Origin: Rhynchopus sp. YZ270_cl-10 | Lineage: Eukaryota; Euglenozoa; Diplonemea; Diplonemida; Diplonemidae | Length of the DNA: 64,000 nucleotides | Assembly: GCA_964035575.1 (NCBI GenBank) | Contig: OZ037860.1 | Coordinates: 1,264,689-1,328,688 of the forward strand | Direction of reading: 5' to 3' | The notes under the pieces: generated by a model | Databases searched by the model: none | Told to the model about the DNA's origin: nothing | The model's input: only the letters and a program-made list of their open reading frames with translations | Made by a program: the position numbers and the translations under genes | In this document: in pieces, positions 51,497 to 61,948 of the stretch | Numbering within the stretch: position 1 is the stretch's first letter | How the letters are laid out: each line of letters opens with the position of its first letter

Positions 51497-52974
51497 CAGT
51501 GGGATTGTTCGTGCAGTGATGTTCTCGTACCTGGAGAGTAGGCCGAGCGAGTGCTGCAAGGTATGTTTTTAAGCCCCGGTTTTTACACCCCCCCGCTCCC
51601 CCTTTTCGCCTTTGTCCCGCTCGGATGTCAATCGAAGCATATTTTTATTGTCAAAATTGTCACTTTTACTTTTTTATCATGGCATCTCGTAACCTCTACA
51701 ACTCTTTTACGTCAGGGAACCGGATGAGGTGCTACTTCCGGACTGAGGAAGGGCAGTCTTTTACTTTCTTTTTTGCATGGAAGAGGTACGGAGCGGCTTC
51801 TTGTTTGTTTGTTTGATTTTTTTTGTTGTAGTCTCTACTTTTGCACTCAATTTCTCTCAACAGGTACCCGAACCGACGACCCTTCATCGTGACAGCGAAA
51901 CAGTGCCGATGGAAGAGCTGGTGCAATTATTTCAAACCAGGTGGCGACCGCAAAAGTTGGGTTTTTAAACCAATTTTTCCATTAACCCACCCCATAGACC
52001 ACCTCAATTATTATGAAACTCTTAGTCAGTCACTGCTATAGCCATTAGGGAGCATAGCTAGTGCAAAAAATTTGGCTTCGGGATCCGGAAAGTCTGTCCT
52101 CTGCTCTTGCGGAGGACTACAGCAGGCACAAGAAATATCGCGTTCCCCCAGAAAACCAATTTTTGTCACAGTAATTTTTGCCCAGGGCATGCTCTTGAAG
52201 CATGGCGGCTTGGTGTGAGAAGGGGCAGCGTATTGTTTTGTTCTAGATTTCAACGGTTGTTAGAACGAGTCAAGTGGATGCTTATCTAAACACTGACTTT
52301 AGAACAGACCCGAGAGATCAGATATGACTTTGAGGAAAGAACAAAGCAATGCATCTGTACCCGCACGCCAGGTTGTAGTTACTTCAGAATTTTCTTAAGT
52401 TTGCGCGAAAGAGAGCGGGGGCAACTCCTTTGTGTCATTAGTCCGCTGTGCAGCACAAAGCGAGGAACCTTAAAACACTACCTGCGTGGTGGCTGAATTC
52501 ACATCCCTTAGAATTACCAGAATTCAGCCTTTGTTGAAGTAACGTACATACTTGTATGTGCGTGTCACGCTTCTCCACCCTTAAATGGGTGCACTGCTTC
52601 ACTGCAGCGGGTAAGCCTCTCTCGACTAGTGCGAACTTAAGAATGTTCTGCTGCAACTTACCAAAATCGATTTTCTCACCCCAAACACCCGCAACACCCC
52701 ACCTGCTACTTCGGTAGCCTGTGTTGTTGGGAGTTGGTTCTCATGTTGATCCCCAGTGACTGTCTTGCACTGCTTCTTCTGAGCCCAACACTGTTTGGCC
52801 TGTCGACGGGGTAATAAATACGAAGACAGGGGGGCGGTGCCAACAATTTTCCGATGATGTAACGTTTATCTGATTGATTTATCGTTTGATATACCTTGTG
52901 TGTCCTTCTTCATGCACACCAAGCAACATATATTGAACGGTATTTTCAAGCGATACTTCGTTATGTCATCGGGG
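51497..52974 (+). repeat. ~1.4-kb duplicated unit, copy B
   Basis: Same order as copy A throughout (GTACCTGGAGAGTAGGCC, CTGCAAGGTATGTTTTT, CTCTCAACAGGTACCCG, GGGATCCGGAAAGTCTG, AGGGCATGCTCTTGAAGC, TTCGTTATGTCATCGGGG). After the intron-like acceptor the frame reads VPEPTTLHRDSETVPMEELV and then diverges from copy A. The short frame before the donor also differs, so at least one copy is not coding. Confidence 0.65.
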
Positions 52975-53305
52975 GGCGGACCCCGCGCGGACCCTTGACT
53001 CTGGCACTCTGGCACTCTGGCTGTACCTGTGTACCTGTGTACCTGTGTACCTGTGTACCTGTGTACCTGTGTACCTGTGTACCTGTGTACCTGTGTACCT
53101 GTGTACCTGTGTACCTGTGTACCTGTGTACCCCCAGTGCCAGTCAGGGTCCGCGCGGGGTACCCCGGGGGGTACCCCCGGGGGTAGTCTGGGGGGTACCC
53201 CATGGGGTACCCCATGGGGTACCCCTCAGATTTGGGGGGTACCCCATGGGGTACCCCATGGGGTAGTCTGGGGGGTACCCCCTTGGGTACCCCCCGCGGA
53301 CCCTA
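52975..53305. repeat. (GTACCTGT)n array and GGGGTACCCC palindromic array 2
   Basis: GGCACTCT repeats lead into about 13 tandem GTACCTGT octamers (53021-53131). GGGGTACCCC decamers then follow with CATGGGGTACCCCATG and CGCGGACCCT (53150-53305). This mirrors the array at 47485-47795, so the 47.5-53.3 kb segment begins and ends with the same palindromic repeat. Confidence 0.8.
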
Positions 53306-54620
53306 CCCTAAGGGTAGGAATGGGCCACCGTGGGAGGAAATTTTTTTTTTCGTTTTTTTTTTTTTTTTCCGTCGGTTCACTTTTTCCCCCCCTCCCCCAA
53401 AGTTAGCATTAGGCCTGTTCGTACGAATGCGGAGGAGGCTATTTCCCTACCCCACACCACCAAAGAAAGATAACTAAGAATACATAATAAAAAGACTGCC
53501 CAGCAGATACAAATACCGAACCACGAAAATATCAAGAGAAAACGGTCACCGCCGCAACAACAAAATAAAAAGTATCAAATAAATAAATAAAAACACATTG
53601 TCCTATCATGTGTGCTGCCTAAACAACCAAAATCACAACCAGAAAGGCGCAACATGAAGGACTCTCCTTAACATTTTTTTCTGTACATTCCCTCCCCTTT
53701 TTGTGTGTGTGTTTTGTTTTGTTTTGTTCTTGAAAGATGCTGTGTCACATCGTCACGATGTTTCACCAATCTTTCATTGCCCTCTCCTTCTCATTCCCCC
53801 CCTTGAGATGAATCAAGAGACCCCCCTTTTTTTTTACCTACATTGTCAAGACGAAATAGAATCGACGGAAGGTACCTGCAAATTGTTTTTTTTTTTCTTT
53901 CTTTTCTGGAGCAGCATGAGTTATGTCACCCTCACACAACCCATACACCGAAAAAAACAAACAAACAAATTTGTAGTGCGATAAACAGAAAAAGGTTTTG
54001 TTTTCTTTTCTTTTTATTCATATCCTGAAGCCATGCAAAGTGCACTCCCTTCTATTTGCTCTCTTTTAAGGATCCCGTGAAGAAAAATCGTGACTACTAT
54101 CTGGTGAGAGTAGTCTATAAACAAACAAAAAATTTTATTCATATCCTGAAGCCAGATTCTATTTTCGTAGAAGTGAAAGCCGCACTAAAAGCAAAAGACT
54201 GTGGCAACACTTAAATCTCGAGCCTGTACAGGCATGAAGTATGTAGGTCCTCGCCGTGCGGATAAACATTAAGAAAAACCCCAGTACAGGATACGGTGAG
54301 GGGCTTCTGATACACGCTGTGCCAAGAGAGCCAGACTTATTACACCAAAAAAAAAAAAAAAAGAACTTTGTTTCGTTTTTGGAGCGAAGTGATTGTCGAC
54401 ACAAAGAAAACAAAAAGAAAAAGAAGGAGCGATACCTATAACGCACGGTTTAAACACATCCTCATCCCATGCACACCCCGCCTTGTTGGGTATCTGCCCT
54501 GATAACTACGATAAAGTAACAGCCCCTCTCCCTCGTCGATATTTGTTTCAAACCCTTCCACTCACCACATCTCATCTCCTCACACAGCTCCTTAAGTCCC
54601 CAACTTTCACAAATCAAACA
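53306..54620. other. intergenic DNA upstream of paralogue 3
   Basis: A/T-rich. Contains a short direct repeat (ATTCATATCCTGAAGCCA at 54017 and 54136), a partial A-tailed repeat (GAAGTGATTGTCGACAC at about 54387), and a pyrimidine-rich stretch ending CTCCTCACACAG at about 54588 that could be a splice acceptor for a leader exon. No gene found. Confidence 0.4.
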
Positions 54621-56222
54621 ATGGAAATGCTGTCCGACCCGAAGCGTGTCGTGGTGGGTGTGTCCGCAATCACTACTTCTGCGGCGTTCCTGAAGTACCA
54701 GCCGAACCTGCCTGCGTTCGCTTACGCGTTCCTCACATCGAATGACCGTGCCATCAAATACCCGCGTGAAGGAATTGTGGGCTTCGCCAAGAGCGCCTTC
54801 GCCCTGATCGGAATCAGCGAAGTGGCAGTGATGCTCCCGACCGAGTTCCCCCAGTTGTTCGCGTTGCTGTACTTGAAGTACCCCTGGCTGGAGAAGGTGC
54901 TGACGGAGAACACACCGTCGCACAAGAAGATCTTCTTCACCGTCCCCATCATGCTTGCAGTGTACAACTTCTTCAAGTTCATCCTCGTGAGCTGGTGGAA
55001 CAACCTCACCCCCGTGACGATCCTGCCCTTCGACAAGGCCCCCTTCATGACCACGCAGGTCCACCTGGAGGGTCAGGTGCCCGACCCGACAAGCCCGAAC
55101 TTCCCTGAGCAGGTGTACAACTACCGCTGGGTGCCGCAGGGTATGAACATCACATACGTCATCGCGCGCTCTGCCTCGTACTACGGCATGAGGCTGAGCT
55201 CGTACCTGTTCAACCAGTTCACGATTGGTATTGAGTACCCGATGAACGTGCTGTTCCGCATCTTCCTTGCGTACTCACACGTTGGCCGTTTCGCCCCGAG
55301 CCACAAGACCAGCCGTTCGGACATGTACCTCGCCCTGGTGAACACGTCGATGATCTGCTGGATGGACTTCAAGACCGGCAACCTGCGTTACGAGAACCTG
55401 CGTCTGCCCTTCAAGGACACCTCCGTCATCAACGTGAAGTACATCACCATTGACCTGGACCACGAGAAGAAGGAGTTCGTCGGAATGAAGCTTCTGATGG
55501 ACGACGGTCTGGGTGAGCACAACGTGGCTGACGCAAGGAGCGGTGCCGACATTGAGGAGGCTGTTGTGATTTCGAACGCTGTGGTCTCCCTGTACGCACA
55601 CATCCACGTGCACTGGTGGGCCAACGGCACTGCACAGCTGATCAAGCCCACGAACCCGGCCGACGCATGGTCCCTTGCAAAGGAGAGCAACGCTGTGACC
55701 CAGTGGATGAACAACGCTGCCTCGTACGGCTCGTACGGAGGTATCGGAGTTGGTAGTCCGGCTGTGATGGCCGACATTCTGTCGCACAACGGATCACAGG
55801 GACTCCCCTTCCACCACTGCCCTGTCATTGGAGGCCAGACCCCGAAGTGTGACGACAAGTTCATGCACATGGCCGCAAGGAACTCTGTTGCGCACCAGAT
55901 CGTGAACGATGCCCGTACCGTGATTGCCCAGCTCCGCCCCAGCTGGACGACGGACGTGACGAACTCGTTCCTTGCAAGCACCATCATGCACTCTGCCGAC
56001 CACTACTACGGTGACCTCTACACGTCCTTTGCGTTCAAGTCTGAGATCATGAGACACGACATCAGCTTCCTGCGTCTTGCCTTCTTCGGGCCGAACACAT
56101 ACACACGCAGCGTGAAGTGCAAGGAGAACCCCCAGGACGACCTGGCAATGGCGATGTACGATGTGGCCAAGAAGCACGACACGAAGTTCGCTGAGAAGCT
56201 CTTCATCGCATGCGCCAACTAG
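54621..56222 (+). CDS. unknown-family protein, paralogue 3 (533 aa)
   Basis: Start MEMLSDPKRVVVG, shared with paralogue 4 together with 24 bases of leader. Hydrophobic segments at about residues 11-27, 52-72 and 104-126. Conserved histidine clusters: HIHVHWW at about 327-333, HHCP at about 398-401 and HSADHYY at about 457-463. The C-terminus is KLFIACAN, stop TAG. Codons are strongly GC-ending (AAC, AAG, CTG, TTC). From about codon 88 on, the gene is nearly identical in DNA to paralogue 2, but at the KPTNPADAW position it follows paralogue 1 (NPTDPADAW) rather than 2 or 4 (KPTRK.DAW). Three paired-histidine motifs suggest a metalloprotein attached to a membrane; function unknown. Confidence 0.85.
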   Translation: MEMLSDPKRVVVGVSAITTSAAFLKYQPNLPAFAYAFLTSNDRAIKYPREGIVGFAKSAFALIGISEVAVMLPTEFPQLFALLYLKYPWLEKVLTENTPSHKKIFFTVPIMLAVYNFFKFILVSWWNNLTPVTILPFDKAPFMTTQVHLEGQVPDPTSPNFPEQVYNYRWVPQGMNITYVIARSASYYGMRLSSYLFNQFTIGIEYPMNVLFRIFLAYSHVGRFAPSHKTSRSDMYLALVNTSMICWMDFKTGNLRYENLRLPFKDTSVINVKYITIDLDHEKKEFVGMKLLMDDGLGEHNVADARSGADIEEAVVISNAVVSLYAHIHVHWWANGTAQLIKPTNPADAWSLAKESNAVTQWMNNAASYGSYGGIGVGSPAVMADILSHNGSQGLPFHHCPVIGGQTPKCDDKFMHMAARNSVAHQIVNDARTVIAQLRPSWTTDVTNSFLASTIMHSADHYYGDLYTSFAFKSEIMRHDISFLRLAFFGPNTYTRSVKCKENPQDDLAMAMYDVAKKHDTKFAEKLFIACAN

Positions 56223-56371
56223 AAGCACATTATCGTTTTTACAGCAAGACATGTGTCCACATTACACATTTATCTTCATGTTTTCTTTTATTGCGATTCT
56301 TTTTGTTTTCCACGTTCCCCCTTCTCCCTTTCCCCATACCGCCTTTTCATTGCCCTCAACAAACGTCTTTT
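56223..56371 (+). other. conserved 3' flank shared with paralogue 4
   Basis: GACATGTGTCCACATTACAC, TTATTGCGATTCTTTTTG and CCCTCAACAAACGTCTTTT match 63548-63696 with very few differences. Probably 3' UTR, duplicated with the gene. Confidence 0.6.
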
Positions 56372-57367
56372 ATTCCCCGAAATAAAGTGCCTCAAGCCAA
56401 ATTGCTTAGGAGGCAGGGACGGTAAAGTGTCAGTATTTCCCTGCTATTTTCATATTTTCCCCGACCAATTTACACGTAAAAAATTGGAGCAGGTAAATAT
56501 AGTAATTTGAGCAGGTAAAATATAGTAAATAGCCGGGGATCCCAGCCAAAAATGGGTAGGTAAAATATTATAATATTTTCCCGGCAAAAAAAAATTTTTT
56601 TTTCTTTTTTCACAAGTGTTTTTTGTGACTGCTCACTACACCCTAGGCACCCTTCTGGGACCAAAAAATCAAAAAAAGCAAGAATTGGGCTGTTTTGAGC
56701 ATCACAAATTTATTCCCCGGTCATTTTCTGTACAAAAATCCACCTGTACCTGTCAAAATGTATGGGCCAACGCCTTGTCAAAAAATCAAAAAAAATCTCA
56801 GGAAAAAAAAAAATCCGGGAAAAATTCGACCCCTGGGTTGGGTTTTTGGGCACCAAAAAATGCAAAAACCCGCAAAAATCGGGTGTTTTGACCATCTAGG
56901 GTTACACCAAAGTACACTTCTGTGAACAAGCCTAGGTGAAGGAGTATAAACCCAACACCATGCGGTATGTGTTCAGTAGGCTTAACTACACACACGAACA
57001 CGAAAACGGGGAGAAGCTGCAAGTGGCTTTCCCCCCGTTTGGGCACTCTCCTCCTAAGGGTTCGTAAAAGAAGGAGGCGACGACCAAAAAGTTTTTGTTT
57101 ACCACCACCATTCACCTCCCCACACACCCATCAACCAACAACACGCAAGGGTCACAATCTCCTTAGCAATTTGGCTTTTGGCACTTTATTTTGGGAAATA
57201 AAATTACAAACTCTTGGTAAATATTGAAGATATTTACCTTCGGGGGGTGTCAACCACCTCGGGTGCGGATTTACCTCGCCTTCGGCTCGGTAAATCCGAA
57301 CCCTTGGTGGTTGACACCCCCCTCAGGTAAATATAGCTTCAATATTTACCTAGAGTATATAATTATT
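56372..57367. mobile_element. 996-bp insertion absent from the paralogue 4 flank
   Basis: The sequence ...AACGTCTTTT|CTTGACAACC... is uninterrupted at 63687-63706 but split here, so this DNA was inserted after (or lost from) one copy of the duplication. The junction shares only TT. Inside: direct repeats of GAGCAGGTAAA.TATAGTAA (about 56488-56530), two satellite-like units (56640-56920) and the 136-bp cruciform at 57215-57350. No coding sequence. Confidence 0.6.
57215..57350. repeat. 136-bp nested palindrome (cruciform)
   Basis: Successive stems: GGTAAATATTGAAG with CTTCAATATTTACC, GGGGGTGTCAACCACC with GGTGGTTGACACCCCC (16 bp perfect), GGATTTACC with GGTAAATCC, and a CGCCTTCGGCTCG tip. Confidence 0.8.
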
Positions 57368-57672
57368 CTTGACAACCAGAGATGCGCAACTGCACCTTGA
57401 ACACAGCGACAAGGCTTCATTGATGGGCCTGAGTTTGTATTATTGGACAGTTGTAATCTCAAGGCTGAAGGTGTTTTTGTTCTAGATGTCACATTCTATT
57501 CAAAGCAGCAACACGGCAGAAGTTGAAGCAGAAGAAGATACACCCACCCTTTCCCCCCAATAGTTTTCCCCCTCCCCCTTTCCAACGTATGACTATTTTT
57601 CTGTCTGTATCCCTTTTTGGTCAAGGTTTGCTTTGTTAACCCAAACCTGTTGCTCGTCAGTGTGTAACCCAA
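57368..57672 (+). repeat. duplicated downstream flank of paralogue 3
   Basis: CTTGACAACCAGAGATGCGC, GAACACAGCGACAAGGC, CAAGGCTGAAGGTGTTTTTG and following bases match 63697-64000 almost exactly; the match runs to the window edge, so the duplication may extend further. Confidence 0.75.
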
Positions 57673-60476
57673 CCCTTCGTTTGCGGAGGTTGGGTTCAAC
57701 ACTTTTATGACCTTTTTTTTTGTTGACGAACATGACGTATCCTTCAAGATTCGTTATGTGTTGTTAATACTTTTTTGTCTTCTGTTTTAAGTGCTGAGCT
57801 GAAGCTAGAAGATCCACTGGGCGTAACTGTATTTACCTCATTTCAATTGTGTGCACGAGCACATTGATCTGAGATGCTTTGTTCACTTCTAGGAACTGCA
57901 AAAGGAAACCACCTTTTGCCGAAATGATACATGTAAAGGTCGGTGTCTGAACCCCCGCTGTTGTTTTATTTTTTCTTTTTTTTTTCGTAACCAACGAGCG
58001 AGATGTACCTTTTTTTTTTTCTTCTCCAGAAGATGTGTTGTCCCCATGTGGGAAGTAATTTTTTTTTCTCTTTTTTTTCGATTCGTGTTCGTACACTGTA
58101 CAACACAAGCAGAACCGTCTTCTGGAATGTGTGCCGAGGATTATGTTGTGGCGTTCAAGGGCTTTGTTCGTTTCCTGTTATTTTGTTTTGTTTTCCCTTT
58201 AGAAAGTTAAGAAAGTTGGGAACATTTTTGATCCCTCTTCCTATAGGATCCCATGCTATCAATTTATTGAGTGCATGTGTTGGAAATACTTTTTTAGGTT
58301 CTCTTTGATAAGAAGATTTACTGCAGCTGACTCGTGTAGGCAGTACTGAAGGAAACCTTGTAAACAGGGTAGATCCTTATTTTCGCTAAAAACGCTAAAA
58401 ATCCCAGATTTATTTTCGTTTTTTTCCTTTTTTTTTTCTCTCCCGTTTTTGAAAATTTTCCGCGCAGGCCTGACGCTAACTTTCAGGTTTTTGGGAAATC
58501 GTGGGGTGTCGATGGTTTGTCCGCGAGCGAAGCGTGCGAAAAAAATGTAAGGTGTACCTCCGCGAGCGCAGCGAGCGGAAAAAATGAGTGACGGTCTAAA
58601 AAAAATCCAACAAGCAGGTTGGTACCATGGTGTTTTTTTACACATCTCAGCTGTCGTAGAACTAGACCCCAGGGGATAATATAGGTTTTGGGGGTTTTCG
58701 CTGAAACTCGGTCGAGCCCAACCCAGCTCGTTAGGGCCTCCGGCGGAATATTTACAAAAAGAAACGGCGGTCGTGGCACCCATGGCGAAGCCACGGTACG
58801 CAACATTTCTAAAAATTGCGCTCAAAATTGCAGATATTTACTGCCAAACTAGTCATGGGAAGGGTAGGTTGCAATCTTGCGCCGCAGGCACAGTACGCTA
58901 CTTTTTTTCTTTCGCATGCTTCCTTTTCCTTCGGCGTTTGACCAATTAAATCGCATTCTGGCTGTGACCCTTGTCGGACACTGCGCCCTCTGACAAGGGT
59001 AATACTTTCTAGAAACATTCTGAAAAAAAGTGGTAGTGCCCGGCAAGAAAATTTTCAAAATTAAATAGGTAGTGCCGATGCACCAGCAGTTTGGGTGGGC
59101 GAGACCGCATTGGGTGAACCTCCGCGAGCGCAGCGAGCGGAAATTTTTTTTCGCAGTTTTTGGGCAAAGTTCAAAATCTCACTAAAAATTAAGTGGGGAT
59201 TTTCGACAACAATACTGGGGCCCCTATGGGTTTTTGGATTTTGGCCGAACAGTGTTGTGTTTCTGCCTTGGTCCGGTTGAAGTCTTTATTACTGGATCTC
59301 ATACTCCATACAGGTGACCCATACCCGACCTTTAACACACATGCACTTCTTCGAAACCTCCACCCTCAGCACCAACCTTTTTACAATGGTCCGCTTTGCG
59401 GGTTTGCGGACATAGTAATTGTGTTCTTCAAGGTTATGCTTCAAAATCGTCTTATGCAAGGTGACACTGAGAATTGACACTCATTGGTCCTTGTCTTATG
59501 AACTGAAGACAAATATTAAAGGGGCATTAAGGGGCGGGCCGAAGGCCAGCCAAAAAAACGGTAGCGAACTTATATTTTTTTTCCTTTTGGTTTCCCCCTT
59601 ATTTTGACTTTCCGGATCGATTGCGGACCGTGGTGGTGCCACTCTGTGCCTGGAAATTAGTAGGTAACCAAAAAAATGGGCCAGAGGAAAAAGGAAAAAA
59701 AAAAAGGAAAAAAAAATAAAAAATCTCGAATCCTTATTTTCACTTTCGCTAAGGATCTACCCTGCTTGGAAAATCACTTTTTTTTTTTTTTTTTTTGTCT
59801 GGTGTGGCCCGATTTCTGGTTTTGCGTGTCTCAAGAATGGCCCAAGAATGGCCCAAAAGTGGGTTAAATCGAGGGGGGGTCCCTTTTTTAATTTGTTACC
59901 CGGTGTTTTTTTTGGGGTGGTTTTCACGCTAGGTCTGACCCGGAGGCACCTCTGCATAGTGACTGGAGGGGAAATTTGGGGTGGTCCGAACCTTTCGGTT
60001 AGGAATAATTCACAACACGGTGGCTAAAATCGGGGTTTTCTGGGAAGGGATACCCTAAGGGGGAAACCGATTGACCTTGAGTCCTCCTTGGCTTCAAGGA
60101 GCCAGACAGTTCACCTCGGGGGGGCACATGGCGTGCCCTGGCAGAATAATCGGGTTGAGCCCGTTAACTGCTGTGCCACAGTTGGTCCAGCTGGTCACTT
60201 TATTCCCGATATTCGGGAAGCCAAAAACCGTGAGGGACCGTTAATGACTTTTTTCCTTTGTTAAGGCGCCCCTACGCATACCTCGAAGACGAATTTCGTA
60301 TTCGCCTTATATTCGGATCCGAAAAAATGGCAGAAGATACAAGCAACCAAAAATAAGCAGAAATCCCGGTCCAAGCACTGAACAATCTCCCCACCGACCA
60401 GAACGGAAACGTCACCGCCCACACCCACTACTCCCCAAGAGAGAACCAACAATTCCCTAGCCGGCTTATTTTTTAA
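57673..60476. other. gene-free region between paralogue 3 and the minisatellite
   Basis: Contains a full copy of the GCGCCGCAGGCGC family, GC-rich inverted repeats CGCGAGCGCAGCGAGCG at about 58560 and 59120, and a 50-bp segment (TCAAGAATGGCCCAAGAATG, AAAGTGGGTTAAATCGAGG) at 59830-59878 repeated at 61140-61190. No gene supported. Confidence 0.45.
58745..58985 (+). repeat. GCGCCGCAGGCGC repeat family, full-length copy
   Basis: AAGAAACGGCGGTCGTGGC, ATGGCGAAGCCACGGTACGC, TTGCGCCGCAGGCACAG, CGCATTCTGGCTGTGACCC. The GCGCC-GCA-GGC stem has lost its last pair here. Confidence 0.6.
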
Positions 60477-60489
60477 AAATGTTGCCAGG

Positions 60490-60513
60490 TGACATTAATT
60501 CTGGGACACACTG
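60490..60513 (-). mobile_element. isolated Tc1/mariner terminal repeat
   Basis: GTGACATTAATTCTGGGACA then CACTG, differing by two bases from the right end of the element at 32899-33903. The following bases are TA, the expected target dinucleotide, and are also the first bases of the minisatellite. No other end or transposase was found nearby. Confidence 0.6.
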
Positions 60514-61098
60514 TACTGTGTATACTGTGTATACTGTGTATACTGTGTATACTGTGTATACTGTGTATACTGTGTATACTGTGTATACTGTGTATACTGT
60601 GTATACTGTGTATACTGTGTATACTGTGTATACTGTGTATACTGTGTATACTGTGTATACTGTGTATACTGTGTATACTGTGTATACTGTGTATACTGTG
60701 TATACTGTGTATACTGTGTATACTGTGTATACTGTGTATACTGTGTATACTGTGTATACTGTGTATACTGTGTATACTGTGTATACTGTGTATACTGTGT
60801 ATACTGTGTATACTGTGTATACTGTGTATACTGTGTATACTGTGTATACTGTGTATACTGTGTATACTGTGTATACTGTGTATACTGTGTATACTGTGTA
60901 TACTGTGTATACTGTGTATACTGTGTATACTGTGTATACTGTGTATACTGTGTATACTGTGTATACTGTGTATACTGTGTATACTGTGTATACTGTGTAT
61001 ACTGTGTATACTGTGTATACTGTGTATACTGTGTATACTGTGTATACTGTGTATACTGTGTATACTGTGTATACTGTGTATACTGTGTATACTGTGTA
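60514..61098 (+). repeat. (TACTGTGTA)65 minisatellite
   Basis: 585 bp, 65 copies of a 9-bp unit with no deviation that I could see. Each unit is a small inverted repeat (TAC-TGT-GTA). Because 9 is a multiple of 3, most frames are open; the YTV, CIL and YTQ repeat peptides on both strands are not considered genes. Confidence 0.95.
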
Positions 61099-61948
61099 AA
61101 GGGCAAAAAAATTAAAAAAATACACCTAAAAAAACACTGCTCAAGAATGGCCCAAGAATGGCCCAAAAGTGGGTTAAATCGAGGGGCGGGCCACACCATT
61201 TGTTGAATTTTATGTTTTTTTGATAAAACAACTTGTTGTCAATTCTAAAAAGATTGGAGGCAGCGCTGCAGGGCAAACAAAACGGATTGAAAAAAACAGA
61301 AGCTTGCTTGTTTTCTTTGAGTACTCAATTCACCACAACAACCGTACTTCAGTTTAACACATTTTTTCACCTTTTTGTTTTCCCGGCTTTGAGCGCACAA
61401 ACAAAAGACCCGATCTTTTTTCTCTCTTTTTTTTCTATGGCAACGTATTCTGTACCCGGCTGCCGCTACTAGCATCACGCACTGTGGCACTGTCTCAGTC
61501 AGAGCAGGTGCGTCAGTGTGCCAGTTGCGTGCGTAAATAATCAATGACTCAAAGCGTTGATGGGGACATTATAGCATGTTTATGTCTTTTTACCTTTTTT
61601 TTAAAGACGACCAAGAATCCTTCCTGTCTGTGACTCAACAAAAAACAATTTTATTTTTTAGGCAACTAATACCGCGTTGAGATTACGACGCAACGGAGGC
61701 TTGGTTCAGCTCTTATTCTTTTCTTTTTATGTAATCCACAAACGATCGAAACGTAATGAAAAGTGTATGCGTAGCCTGCCCCTAAACCGGCAAACTCATA
61801 AACACCAACATTTTTTCAACACAATAAAACAAATCAAAAACAATTGTATGTCAAAACCTTTGAGTCCTTATGGCACCACCTCCCCAAGAAACCCCAAACA
61901 TTGTCACAGAATTTATCTATTTTCGTTCCAACTTTCACAAATCAAACA
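61099..61948. other. intergenic DNA upstream of paralogue 4
   Basis: Includes the 61140-61190 copy of the TCAAGAATGGCC segment and the second ~200-bp repeat copy (61225-61405). Only the last 24 bases before the start codon match the leader of paralogue 3. No gene. Confidence 0.5.
61225..61405 (+). repeat. ~200-bp repeat, copy 2
   Basis: AACAACTTGTTGTCAATTC, GATTGGAGGCAGCGCTGC, TTTGAGTACTCAATTC and CGGCTTTGAGCGCACAAAC match 17788-17985. Confidence 0.65.

Noticed and set aside
47485-53305. Possible CRISPR-like array
   Set aside because: Repeats are short palindromes without unique spacers of constant size, and the window is eukaryotic with spliceosomal introns.
60466-61199. Long open frames on both strands of (YTV)n, (CIL)n and (YTQ)n type
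   Set aside because: They are the translation of the 9-bp minisatellite; frames stay open only because the unit has no stop and a length divisible by three.
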